Part shown: positions 12,501-23,640 of the stretch, piece by piece
Position numbering within the stretch: the stretch's first letter is position 1
Layout of the letters: each line of letters opens with the position of its first letter
Assembly: GCA_030549335.1 (NCBI GenBank)
Contig: CM060187.1
Span: forward strand, 54,580,203 to 54,644,202
DNA: 64,000 nt
Source: Pontederia crassipes
Lineage: Eukaryota; Streptophyta; Magnoliopsida; Commelinales; Pontederiaceae
Direction of reading: 5' to 3'
Notes under the pieces: generated by a model
What the model was told of the DNA's origin: nothing
What the model saw: only the letters and a program-made list of their open reading frames with translations
Databases searched by the model: none
Position numbers and translations under genes: made by a program

Positions 12501-14005
12501 CATCCGGCCATCGATTGACGCCGACATCAATACAAAAAAATAGGAAAATAACTTTAGGATTATAATGAATTAACTATACGCATCAATAGATCATTAATTC
12601 TTCGTCTATGGGATTAAAACGCTAAGGGTACCTTTTCCGTCGGAAATCGAGTTCGCCGGATCACCGCTCGTCATTCGTCGATCGCTGGATGTTCGCCGTC
12701 GCCTGAAAGGATTTGCCTCTGTCCTGCCTCTCGCGTACGCCGATCGCCGGACGAGAGGAAAAAGGAAAAGATGAGAACCAAGAGAGCGAGAGAGAGAGAG
12801 TGGACGAGAGAGTGGGAGTGAGGGTGAGGGGGCGCAAGGGGGCCCTCCCCCTTTTATACATCCCCCGGCCGACCAAAGGTTGGCCGGAGGTGAAATGAAC
12901 GATCAGTTGACCGTTCGTTTCATCTCCCCCCTCCCCTTTTCCTCTTTTTTTTTTGTTGTATACGAGGCGTTACATGGGCACCCATCCAAGGAGATGTCAG
13001 TTCCCAATTTCTGCGGGCAGTCGAGGAGAATGACAATTAGATAAGAGAGAAAACATGACACGGCTATGCAGATCAGATTGTCTAATGCGGTATGGGATCG
13101 TCCTCCAAGTTTTAAATTATATTGCATCTTCTATGGATATCAGAAAGGATGTCTCAGAAGATGTAGAGAATTTTCTAGTTTCAGATAGAGATATATTCCT
13201 TCATTCAAATGCTCGAAACAAGTAATCCAACAAACTGAAGAATAACGTAAATGGAGTATATCAGAGAAATATTTCAGTATAAAAATAGTTCTATCAATCT
13301 TACAAAACAATTATATAAGACCCCTCGACTGCAAAAGATGCTTGGATAGCGTAAATGGTTGAATTCTTAATGATATTGACACGACCATAGCAAGCTTGTC
13401 AACTATAATGAATACGACTAAGCCTGTGTAGCTAAAGGAAAATGATATTGAAAATTTTTGCCTTAAATGAGAGGAACTTATACACATGTAGAAGCAAGAT
13501 ATTTGCCTACCCCAAAATCATCTTTATCGAGTCATAAAGAACAGATAAACAAAACAAGCAGGCACTATTAAGGTAAGCAGGGTTCAAAGAACATACAAAT
13601 TCAAGCACCGATAATAGTTCAGTGCTCCTGAAAATCCTGACTTCTCAAATTTTGCGGTGAAATAATCGATATAATCTTCTGACAGCCATGACGGTAAGGT
13701 AATTGGGGTATCAGGGGATCCTCCAAATCCTTTTTCCTTAGGTACAAGGATCGCTGTTGGTTTTCGGTACGTTAAGAACTTCCTAATTATCAATGTTGTC
13801 CCAGCTTGAGCAAATTCAGCTTCAGCTCGTCCAGGTTCCTAATGCAATGTTCATATCAAAGATAAGAAAGCAGAAGACATGGAATTGTTCTGTCGTGGAA
13901 ATCTAACTATGAAACACAAAGCTGTATTTAAGCTAAAAAATTCAAGATAATACACCTTCCTTCCGTTATGAATAATGATTATGTAAAGAATCCTTTAATG
14001 ATTAA

Positions 14006-15254
14006 GGGGCGTTTGGCATTGGGAATTAAAGTTACACCAAATTTTCATGAATAGTTTGAGTCGACATATTAGTTCGAATTGTGTTTGGATGAAGAAAAAG
14101 TAGATGTGATGTGTTAATTTTAGTGAGTGATTGAATTAAGAATATGTATTATAAATATAAATTTAAAATTTGTTAAAAGTTTAAAAATAAATGTATATTA
14201 AAAAAATTTATGCGAAAGTTTTTGTTAAAAATTGTATTATTTAAAAATAAATTTTTCTAACAATTTATATTTGATAAAAAATATTTTTTTAATAAAATGA
14301 TAGTTAATAAATAATACTATATTACTCCTTTATTATTTATAATTTATACATAATAAATATATCAATTTATATAAGAGAGGTTAAAGAAAAATAATAATAA
14401 AAGAAAAAAGTTTGAAAAAAAAGAAGAAAAACGTCAACCGAAAAAAAAACTGAAAAAAAAAACAAGAGGTGTTGGTTCCACGAGCTCCTTGGAACTAGGG
14501 TAAAGGATATTAAATGTGGTCCAGTTCCACCTCGGAACCAAACCACATGGGGGTGTTTGGGGAACCACATGGGGGCTGGTTCCACCAGGTTCTACTTTTC
14601 ACACAGCTCCTTAAGGCCTGTTTGGCGAAACATACGCTGATTTCGTCTGGTTCCGATCAGTTTCATTAAACGATGTGACGTTTGGTAGAATCGAAGGCGT
14701 GGTTCCAAAAAAAAGGGTCGTGATAGATCACTTTTTCTTTCACTTGGTTTTGTAGCAAGCACAATTTTTTTTAGTTGAGGTGTTGCTATTTTTTTCAATT
14801 TCGTTTATTCTCTTTTTTTGCTTTCTGTATTTTCTCTCTCACACACATGTATGTTATAAAATAATTTATTTATTAAATATAAATTATTTATTATAACGTA
14901 TTAATATAATATTATTTCTTACATTTTATTTCATTAAAAATTTTAATATTTTACTACATATAATTTATTAAAAAGTCGATTTTTATATTTAAATGATATA
15001 TTTTTAAACAAAATTTTAAATTTTTACTTTTGTTTTTATTTATTAATAATATTTTATTTTATATTTATAATATTAATTTTTATTTCAAACCTCACCAAAA
15101 ATTAATTCGTCACATCTACTTTTTCCTATCATGTCAACTACTTTATTTCTCCTCGTCAGATTTCGTTCCATTCAAACACAATCCGAACTAATTTGTCAAC
15201 TCAAATTATTCACTAAAACTTGGTGGAAGTCCAATTGCCATTGCCAAACGACTC
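14006..15254. mobile_element. Long-TIR non-autonomous DNA transposon (Harbinger/Tourist-like) in EH1 intron 2
   Basis: The left end GGGGCGTTTGGCATTGG and the right end (inverted: GAGTCGTTTGGCAATGG) form inverted repeats whose similarity continues for about 90 bases, including GAATAGTTTGAGTCGACA / GAATAATTTGAGTTGACA. EH3 intron 2 lacks this sequence at the corresponding place. Flanking TAA on the left and TAT on the right are compatible with a decayed 3-bp TWA target duplication, which suggests PIF/Harbinger, but this is not decisive. The middle (14460-14640) contains a separate inverted structure around GGTTCCAC..GGTTCC and may hold a nested insertion. No coding sequence. Confidence 0.65.
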
Positions 15255-15324
15255 TATTCCATCCCCCAAGTAAATTTCATCATGTTTCATTAAACTTTTG
15301 AATATTAGGTTCCCTAGTGACAAT

Positions 15325-16037
15325 CAATGTTATCAAAATTGGATCGGACCGGCTGGTTCAATCGCGGACCGGTCGGTTCAACCACGAACCGATTGAAAAT
15401 TCGGTTCGGTTTGATGTTAAAACTGACTTTGGCATTGAACCGGAAAAATTGGTTGGTTGAACCGAGCTGATTGAACCGGGTCCGGTTTAATGCAAATTTT
15501 GAAGAATAAAATTGAAAAATGATAAAAATAGGAAAGTTAAAAAAGGAAAAAGAAAAGAAATATAACAAAGGTAAAAAAGAAGGAATACGACATATCTAAA
15601 ATTAAATAGAAATTGAAATAAAAAAGGTAGGTATTTAAAATTGAATAACATTAAAATAAAAAAAATTTATCAAAGGACATAAGTAAAGAAAATAAAAAGT
15701 AAAGTGTTAAAGAAATAAAGATAGAAGAATAATTTAAGATAAAATTTATTAATATAGCATCTGTCATCAATAAATAATATATATTAAATTAATAATAATC
15801 TATTTATATTTATATATTAAAAATTATTAAAAATTTAATAAATAAAAAATATGTTATATTAATTTTTAATAAGTTATTAGTATAATATTCATATACTATA
15901 TCATATAATTTATATTATATCTTTATAATTATTATAAATAATATTATTTTAATAAAATTCGATTCAATGTAATCGAATTCGATCGAATCGGTCCAATCGT
16001 AACTAAGTAAGGAGTTTGGTCCGATCGTCGAACATTG
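15325..16037. mobile_element. hAT-like non-autonomous element with 8-bp target duplication, EH1 intron 2
   Basis: The element starts CAATGTT and ends AACATTG (perfect 7-bp inverted repeats). It is flanked by GTGACAAT (15317-15324) and TTGACAAT (16038-16045). The matching position in EH3 intron 2 (around 52262-52275) reads CTAGTGACAATAAATG without the insertion, which confirms the boundaries and the 8-bp duplication typical of hAT elements. The interior is AT-rich with CGGACCGG-rich edges and no coding frame. Confidence 0.85.
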
Positions 16038-16045
16038 TTGACAAT

Positions 16046-16260
16046 AAATGAATCATCCAACCTCCACTTCATTAAGTCGAAGCCACCAACGGGGCTAAGA
16101 TTACCAACCATTGATGCCATAGTGGGATTTTTCATTTTGGAAGGCGCCATAATTGGAAAGTACAACGAACATGATCGGTCTTTTATGGCCTATGACGGAC
16201 ACAACAATAATTCACGTGGCCTGTTTGGTGGCTGCTTTCTTGTAAACATTTATATCTAAT
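16046..16260 (-). other. Conserved block of EH1 intron 2 (matches 52275-52490)
   Basis: This block next to exon 2 is nearly the same as 52275-52490 in EH3. In both copies the minus strand has a short open frame containing GNLSPVGGFDLMKWRLDDSF. I do not recognise it as a protein domain. The similarity is explained by the recent duplication, so conservation alone is not proof of function. It could be an old gene fragment, an unannotated exon or chance. Confidence 0.4.
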
Positions 16261-17264
16261 CATTAATTGCAAACTGCGGCAAAGAAAGAACAGGCATGCG
16301 AACTATTACTGGAAGATATTTTGTCTACCTGGAAGTAGCAGATATAGTGATCCTCCCCGTAGAAAGCTCTCAAGGTGTCGACGGGCTTCCGCGCCGGGTT
16401 CCTCGGGGCGAAGGCCACGCTCATGTTCACCAACGCCTTCACCTTGTCCGGCCGCAGCATGCACAGCCACCATCCCACGCTCGCTCCCCAGCCGTGCCCC
16501 ACTACAAACACCTTGTCTCCGAATCCACCAAGATAGCAACTTCAGTAAATGACGCAACAAAAAAAAAAAAAGAATCAAAAAAGAAAACGAAGAGATCTCT
16601 CTAGTTTCATGTTTTTTTAATCGCCCTTCGCCCATCGAAATCGCAACTTTACAGCAATAAACACAACTGAGCCCAAAAAGAAGGCATCGCCTTTCACCTG
16701 CTCTTGGCCAAGAGATTCGATGAGGGCGACGATATCGCCGACGAGATGAAAGATGGAGTAGGATCTGACGTCCGAAGGGGCGTCGGAGTCGCCGTAGCCT
16801 CGGAGGTCGGGGGCGACGGCGCGGTAGCCGCGGGCGGCGAGGGAGATGATCTGATGGCGCCAGGAGTACCAGAGCTCGGGGAAACCGTGGAGGAAGAGCA
16901 CCACGGGGCCCTCGCCCTTCTCGGCGACGTGCATGTTGATGCCGTTGACGGCGACCACCCGATGCTCAATGCCTTCCATCTTCTCCTCCGTCATCGCCGT
17001 CGCACTCTTCTGAATAAATATGGGTGATTTATTCGTCGTATCTTTCTTTTTTTTCATACACACTCAAGATTAAGACTCGTACTTGAATAATTTCGAGTAG
17101 AACACTATTGACCAAAGTGATGACTTTTAAAATCTAAGAACTCCAACCACCTGAAACAATTTAACTAACAAATTATGCCAATCAACTTGTCTTACCATTT
17201 TTATTTATTTATTACCGAACCTTCCAAAATTCGGACCTAAATATTAATCTGGTATTATTAATTA

Positions 17265-17372
17265 CTACGTTACGAGCTCGGTGCTTTCGCATAACGGGGC
17301 CCACTCTGGCAACGTGTTGGAGAAGTATCTTACACCGAGGCGCCACTCAAACTACATAAATTAAGTGGTACA
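17265..17372 (-). promoter_or_regulatory. EH1 upstream block shared with EH3, contains GGGGCCCAC
   Basis: About 300 bases upstream of the EH1 start codon, the stretch from CGTTACGAGC to ACTCAAACTACAT is almost identical to the same position upstream of EH3 (53500-53612). It includes GGGGCCCAC at 17296-17304, which matches the GTGGGCCCC type of TCP-factor site when read on the gene strand. Flanking sequence between the block and the ATG is less well kept. A promoter role is inferred from position, similarity and motif only. Confidence 0.5.
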
Positions 17373-17419
17373 TTATTTAATAAAACATGCTTTATTTTTA
17401 TAATTTATAAAGTACAACC

Positions 17420-17676
17420 GAATCGTTTGAGATGGTTTGATCATGTTCAGAGAAGATCATTAGATGCGCCAGTAAAAAGAGTAGATCAAATAATCTGAAG
17501 TCCGATTAAAAGAGGGAGAGGGAGGCCAAGGCGGACACTTGGCGAACTAATAGAGCAAGATCTATTGGTGAATAATATACCGAAAGGTTTGGTTACTAAT
17601 AGAGCGGAATGGCGTCGTATGATCCATGTAGCCGACCCCACTTAGTGGGATAAGGCTTTGTTGTTGTTGTTGTTTT
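17420..17676 (+). mobile_element. 5'-truncated RTE-type LINE (3' end only)
   Basis: The sequence matches the last 260 bases of the longer RTE copies at 28490-28750 and 31225-31482. It includes GAGGCCAAGGCGGACACTTGG and the terminal AGTGGGATAAGGCTTTG followed by (TTG)n. The EH3 upstream region near 53640 lacks it. Heavy 5' truncation and a microsatellite tail are typical of RTE insertions. Confidence 0.9.
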
Positions 17677-17924
17677 GTATAAATAAAAAATAAATTAGTA
17701 CGTTGATTTCGAGGAAACGATTAGTTCTAAGTCCATGTCACATGACGTATTTTTGTAAGAAAGAATCAAAGTCTTAAAATAATCGATGTTTTTTTTAAAT
17801 TAAAGGTTTAATGGTCATGTATCTCATTTTAATAGGATGGACACTCTCATCCATGCATGCATGTGTAGAATTTAGATTGACTTTGCTCATTGTCCTTAAC
17901 CTAGCTTAGTTCCTGCTCGTATAG

Positions 17925-18487
17925 GAGTGGCACCCTATTTGGAGCGGGGGAAGTATCCGACTCTATTCGGGGCGGAGGACATTTCTCTGTCCCGACCTCA
18001 TCGATCGGCTCCCGTCCTGAATCCCCGGTCCGAGGATGATTTTATTTTCCGCTCCGATCTCCGTGGGGCCTCGAACTTTCTCGAGGAGCTTGATTCTCCA
18101 ATTTTTATTAAAAATATGAAAATAATTAGAAAATAACCTCTGATTCTCTGAACCTCCGCCGCCCTCTTCTAACAAGAATCGTCGCTGCCCTCCTCAAACG
18201 AGCGACGTCGTCGTCATGGTCTCATGGAGGAAGAAAGAGAATAGAGTAAGGAATTAGGTTTTATGTTAGATATATAATAGAGTGAATGGTTGAGATTTGA
18301 TACGAAGATATATATATATATCGGGCCCGCGGGGCAAGGACAACTCCCCCGTCCCGATTCCTGAAAGAGGGTTTGGGGATAATTTTTTCATCTCCAACCA
18401 CGGGGGGAAAAATCTTCGAGTTCGGGGCCCCAATCAGGGATTCCCCGTGGAGCGCCACAGGGGCGGAGGATATTGTGATCCCTACCC
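17925..18487. repeat. GC-rich interspersed repeat (MITE-like), copy 2
   Basis: This block interrupts the similarity between the EH1 upstream region and the EH3 upstream region: EH3 continues directly from its CTCGTCGTCACCACATCTTGG, matched at 18488 onwards here. Both ends are GC-rich with GGGGCGGAGGA motifs (17970 and 18463), and the middle is AT-rich with (AT)n at 18308-18322. The right part resembles the block at 1-290. A non-autonomous transposon is the likely explanation. Exact ends are uncertain. Confidence 0.55.
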
Positions 18488-19547
18488 TCGTCATCATCAC
18501 CGCATCTTGGGAAGTCGCCTGTCGCAAGCTTCACAAGTCGGCATGCACCTGATTGTTGCTCGAAAATTTGAACTATGCACGAACTGCGCGTGTAACGCTT
18601 CGAAATTTGACCCTGTCACATCACGAAATATTCTTTCGATCGTTACTTTTTCAGTCTTTCTTTGATTCTTTAATTGACCCAAACAGTCAAGAAAAGTGAC
18701 ACATAAGCGAAAGATTTATCAAATAAAATAATACAATAATAGAAGGAAACACTGAAGCAAAATCAATAAGTACATCAAACTATCTCGATCTGGAGCAAGG
18801 TGCAGAAGCAAAAGATGCATCACATGGTCGAAGTAACAAAAGTAAAAGTACGTGTATTAAACATAAAATAACTATGATCAGCCATGACCTAATATGTCCC
18901 ATCTAGATAGATATACCACATAACATAATGTATAAACATACAACTCGTACTAGACTCGACCATAATCATATGCACGTGCCACTCGAACTGTAGTCTTCGC
19001 GCACACACCAACACGTCACGAGTCATCATCATGTACATGTGGGGATCACACAAGGAGCAAGCTCAACCATTAGCATAATACTAAGTGTGAGTTCGTATAA
19101 ACCATATATCAGTTCTGTCAAAATAGAGTGGATCATAAAAGAGACATGATTCATGCATTTTCCTTTTCTTTCTTTTCCATATTCAATTTCATGTTCATCA
19201 TTCATATTCTTAGTGCTTATTTATATTCATGATTCGTATTAATAGTCATAAAGACAAAGTCCTTCCTTTGATCTTTTAGCCATTCATTCATTCTTTCATA
19301 CATTCATTCTTTGGAAGAGCTCTTCATTCTTTTAGGGAATATCATTGTCAACACACAAGGTGCAGCTATCTAGACCATCATGAGCCAGTGGGGGATCAGT
19401 GTCATGGCCAACCCCGTCGGGCGGGATGACCCCGCGCAAGGCGGAAACATACGTAAAGGGAGAGACTCCCATCTAGATAGAGAAAATGATAACCCATACG
19501 AAAGTGTCTCGCACAAGGCTGACATAACTTCTCCCCAATATAGTGGA

Positions 19548-19668
19548 CCTCTCTTTCAATCCGTAGATCGACCAAGGTCGTATGGACCGTAGTTCTGAAT
19601 CATCATGGACCTCTTTTTCAATCCGTATATTGATTAATGTCGTATGGAACATAGCTCCGAATCATCTT
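19548..19668. repeat. Two-unit tandem repeat (about 60 bp) in LTR C
   Basis: CCTCT.TTTCAATCCGTA followed by GTCGTATGGA..(A/G)TAG and CGAATCATC occurs twice in tandem, the second copy diverged. Confidence 0.7.
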
Positions 19669-20084
19669 TAAGTTCATTTCATTCGATAATAAATCAGGTG
19701 GACATAAGTTTAATAAATCAGAGGGTTCAATTAGTGTCGAATTCCTTCCTTCTATCCACTTACTTGGCATCCGGAATTCAAGCGATCATCAATCTTTAGA
19801 TCTTTTCAACAATCATCCGAAGATGGAGCGAACACCCATTTATCATTTCATTGAGATTCATAATAGTTCATCATCATTCTTCATGTAGTTCATAAGAGTT
19901 ATCATCATTCATCGTTTATGGAAGATCATAATCAAGTTGGCATCGCGTTCTATCAATTCAGTTTAATCATAAGAAAGGGTAAACATGATTCTATTGAGCA
20001 TAATTAACTTCCAAATAGATCAAATATCAAATACGTAAATTATGGTTCATAAATCATAAGGTCATCATTATGATGATCAGAACT

Positions 20085-20310
20085 CAGACCGGGCATAGGT
20101 GGAACCCGGACCGAGTTTCGTGAAATCAAACTCGAAAAAATTCAAGCAGGGACTTAGGCCGAGTTGAGGTGTGATCGGGTCGAGATGACCGTCTCACCCG
20201 ATCGTCTTCCTCGTGACAAACTCGGGCCAGGTCTCATCGAACCTGGGTGGAGTGACTGGTGTGCGCAAAGCTCAAGCTCCGTGTTAATGGTGGATTCGGG
20301 CCGAGTTCTT
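20085..20310. repeat. Cluster of ACTCGG/CCGAGT motifs in LTR C
   Basis: GGACCGAGTTTCG, GGCCGAGTTG, GGGTCGAG, AACTCGGGCC and GGGCCGAGTTC occur within about 200 bases in both orientations, together able to form inverted pairs. Confidence 0.6.
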
Positions 20311-21049
20311 AGTTCGCAGAAGACTGTGGTTTGTCTTGTTTCGTTTTCTAAGAAATTACAAATAACATGCATGGATGTTCTAAGTTCGTAAGCGTAAAGC
20401 AAAACATCATTTGAAAATCTAAGTCATATACGATCGACCTAAACATGCATCGTCTACACAGGTTCGAGTTTGGCATGTATAACATCAGTTCCTCATGGTT
20501 CGCAAATAGCAGTTGATAGGTTTAGGGATTAATAAGCTACGACTTCCAAGCATACAATCGGAGATTTTCGTCTAATTAAGTCCTTGGAAACATGCTTTGA
20601 TCGTCCAAAAATCAAACTATGAAATAGATCCCGAAGTCACACCTTAAAGCCTACGATTATGTGGTTCGTCCTCGTGGTGTTCGTCCTCAAGTTCTCCTCC
20701 TCCATTCTCTTCCGTCATCGGCGCCTCATGCAGTCGTCGGCATTGACTCCTCGTCCTCTTACAGCGATCGGCAGCGAGCTCCACAGGATGAGAAGAAGAA
20801 CGACATGAATGGAGGGAAAGAAAGAGGTGAGGGTCTCATAGAGGTCACTCACGTCCCCTTGCTACTGGCCTCCGTCATCTCGGCGCTGAGTGGGGTTGTC
20901 GACGTCGTCCTCATGTGCGTCGGCGAAGAAAAAGAACATAGTGTGAGAGAGAGAAGGCCGGTGCCATTGATGGGGGAGAGGAAGAGAGGGGTTCGGCTGT
21001 TTCTCTTCAGCTTCCCTTTTTTTCTTGAAACATGAAGCATTATAGCGCA

Positions 21050-22652
21050 TCCGATCGCACAGACGCACGCATAGATGGGGGCGTCCACCCCATTAAAATG
21101 GGATGGACACCTATTAAATACTTAAATTAATAAATAGTAGAATATATTGATTTGAAATATGACTGCATGATTGAAAATACCGAAACATAATTTCACATCT
21201 TCTCCTTCACAAATAGAAATTTTGCCTTTGACCACGATCATTATATTACTATCAAAAGAAATTCTCAGTCGTAATGACATTTGGCACATTATTACTGTGT
21301 CCTCTAGCATTTATAACTAATTAAAATATCATGTATGCAATAATAATAATTTTTACTTTATGGTTAGTTAGTAATTGAATGATTAATTTGTTACTTCTCC
21401 ATGTCTTATATATTACCACGTTTATTATTATGAAGGAGAAATCAAACCATTTTCATATATAATATTAACTTAATTTAATTCCTTATTTTAAGTAACTTAA
21501 TTTTAAAATTTGCTATAATTCCTTTCCAAAGATTTTATAATTATTTATTCTTTAATTATGAGCATATCAATTAAGTAAAATTACTTCCAATTTTATAGAT
21601 ATATAAATGTATGTTACATTAGTTTTATCCAGTTTTTAATTATTTTAGTATCTTATAATTTTTTAACTTTAAATGTTGTAACTTATATCTATATTTGCAT
21701 AATAAAATTTGATATTATTGAATATTTTTAAATATATTATATATCCATGTATTTAGTACTTTTCCATATTTTAAATTTTAGAAATATATAAACATCTATT
21801 TCATTATATAGTTCTTTATTATAATTATTTTAATTAGGTTTGGCATCCATATCATTTTTCAAATATGTGTTTTATTTTCCAGCATTTATTAATATTAATT
21901 TTATAATTTTATTAGTCATTTTATTCATTTAATTGTTTAAGTATTAATATTATTTTTCAATATCAAGGTTGCTAACGTGGATGCACACGATCTATACATA
22001 TATATTATTAACCTATTAATGATAAGAGGATCTAATGCTATATCCTCCTAATTTAGGAGGATTTAGCCTCCTAACTTAGTCATAATGACATGAAGGTAAA
22101 TTTAGCAATATTAGGAGGATTTTTAAGTTAAACTTTTAGGAGAATTTAACATTTTCCGATACATTATGCATGAAGTAATGTCAAGTGGCTCCAATATGCA
22201 TAAATTATTACTAGATAATATTGTATAATTAAATTATAGGAGTATATTATCTTCTATTGTTAACTTATGACATGTAATCAATAATTTAGATTGCCTAAAT
22301 AATTTACATTATTTATAAATTGACAATCGTGAGGGGTGGTAATTAAATAAATTAATAAAATAAATCTTAGTTAATAAAATTATAAATGAGAGTCTTAGCT
22401 ATTCACAAATGAGAGTCTGAATTACAATCTTTTTAGTTTTACTTTTGGCATATGCCCTTTAAAATTTATTTAACTAAATTATAAAACTAATTAAATTAAT
22501 TATGAAACTAATTAAATAAATTAATAAAATAAATCTTAGTTAATTATTATGAATATATTATTACATATTTCCAGAAAATTATACTAATTATTTAAAAAAC
22601 TTTAATTCTATGAATGAAAGTATGTGTTTGTGATTTAAGTTTATAGAGTTTA

Positions 22653-22700
<48 letters not shown>

Positions 22701-23340
22701 ACAACTATTTTAATTAGGGTATATTAGCAAAAATATTATATTAACTCATAAATTTTTATTTTATTATAAATAACTAAAATGGTTGTCACATATACTACTT
22801 ATATATACTACACAAAGTAATGTGCATTGTTCATAGTTTAATGAATGACATTTTTTCTAAGAATCAATCTATATTTGTATGTAATATTGAATGACAATGC
22901 AGGGAATATAATCTTCAAGTATTGCACTGTTAATGTATTGAATATTATTAATTATTGTTTAAATTAATTTATGTCTCATTAAGGAGTGATGAAGATAGTG
23001 TTTAATAATAAAATAAATATTTATAAGTTATATTTTTATAGGATGTTATCCTTAAACATTTTTTAGTAATAAATAGTGTAAGTTTAGCATACATGTGCCT
23101 AATTTATATATGTGATAACAACAAAATGATAAGAATAACATAATTTTAGTTTTAATTAAATATATTTTTATTTTATAAGTTATTATATGAGATTATTATA
23201 TTCATGTTTACCATGCATCGCGTGAGTGTTACATTAGTTTTATTAAATGGCCTTCAATTTTGATAACTTTTGAAATCCTATTCTTAATTTTTATTTTATA
23301 ACTAGATTGTTTTGTAACTATAAACTTATTTCATCGATTT
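21050..23340. other. EH1 upstream flank interrupted by AT-rich DNA, no gene seen
   Basis: Positions 21050-21265 and 23225-23335 match 53965-54165 and 54180-54285 beyond EH3, so this is duplicated flank. The roughly 1.95 kb between them is present only here and is AT-rich, with an (AT)n run at 22661-22697 and no coding signal. It may be a decayed insertion, but no clean ends were found. Confidence 0.5.
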
Positions 23341-23344
23341 AAAA

Positions 23345-23461
23345 CACTTCGGTAAGGCACCAGGAGTTCCACATAGCCACACCAAGCCTTATGTTCGTTC
23401 CAAGGGAAGGAAGTTTGAGAAGGCTAGAGGACGGACAAACAGTAGAGGATTTAGGGTCTGA
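23345..23461 (+). pseudogene. RPL18: Ribosomal protein eL18 (RPL18) C-terminal fragment
   Basis: The frame [20 protein letters not shown] followed by [18 protein letters not shown] and a TGA stop matches the last 38 residues of plant 60S ribosomal protein L18, with only small differences from the usual GRRNSRGF. Sequence upstream is non-coding AT-rich duplicated flank, so the rest of the gene is missing. About 180 bases of 3'UTR-like sequence follow before a MITE. No poly(A) tract is visible, so it could be a transposed genomic fragment or a truncated retrocopy. It cannot encode a working ribosomal protein. Confidence 0.88.
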
Positions 23462-23640
23462 TGCAGTTTTGTTCTGTTCGTTTTGTTTCCGATATGGATT
23501 TATGTGCTGTCACATTAGCACCAACTTCTCCTTATCATTGCAATTGACTGTTTCTGTTTCAATAGACTGTTTTGAAAAGAATTGGAGAGAATTTGAATTT
23601 TACTTTCCACCTTCCCTTCGGCACTGCGATTTTCGTTGTA

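Larger units (their letters stand above)
10959..12974. mobile_element. Solo LTR (gypsy-type family A) inserted in exon 4 of EH1
   Basis: The inserted block begins TGTAACGCC and ends GGCGTTACA, the TG...CA ends of an LTR with a 9-bp inverted repeat. It is flanked by TGGGT (10954-10958) and TGGGC (12975-12979). The uninterrupted exon of EH3 reads ATCTGGGCACCC at the same place, confirming a 5-bp target duplication with one later change. No gag, pol, primer-binding site or second LTR is present, so it is a solo LTR left by LTR-LTR recombination. A related LTR starts at 55564 and shares the CTGCGCC..CCCATGAGC segment. The true sense strand was not established. Confidence 0.85.
10734..16979 (-). 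pseudogene. EH1: soluble epoxide hydrolase-like gene, inactivated
   Basis: Plant soluble epoxide hydrolases are cytosolic alpha/beta-hydrolase enzymes that open epoxides to diols. Exon 1 (16698-16979) starts at MEGIEHRVV and carries the oxyanion motif HGFPELWYSW. Exon 2 (16329-16511) has VFVVGHGWGAS, so the nucleophilic Asp of the usual GHDWG motif is Gly (codon GGC, where EH3 has GAC). Exon 3 (13597-13838) has EPGRAEAEFAQAG and the lid Tyr motif NYYR. Exon 4 (13010 down to 10734) has the relay Asp in VGDLDL and the His in GVGHF, but is split by a 2016-bp LTR at 10959-12974. Introns have GT-AG ends. Intron 2 carries two DNA transposons absent from EH3. Loss of the nucleophile plus the split exon make hydrolase activity very unlikely. 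Confidence 0.92.
18591..21044. mobile_element. Solo LTR (gypsy-type family C) upstream of EH1
   Basis: The block starts TGTAACGCTTC and ends GAAGCATTATA, which inverted reads TATAATGCTTC, so the last bases appear mutated from an original CA end. Flanks are GCGCG (18586-18590) and GCGCA (21045-21049). The paralogous region near 53945 reads ACTGCGCGTC without the insertion. Together these support a 2454-bp LTR with a 5-bp duplication. No pol domains are present. The interior contains a short tandem repeat (19548-19668) and a cluster of CGGCCGAGT-type motifs (20095-20310). Confidence 0.78.

Noticed and set aside
10959..12974. Interpretation of LTR A as a DNA transposon with 9-bp TIRs
   Set aside because: TG...CA ends, 5-bp duplication, length and similarity in layout to LTR D, which has a PPT, favour a solo LTR.
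16296..17027. Plus-strand frames of 102 and 107 codons over EH1 exons (and the same in EH3, 52522-53261)
   Set aside because: Shadows of the GC-rich exons. They appear in both copies only because the exons are duplicated.
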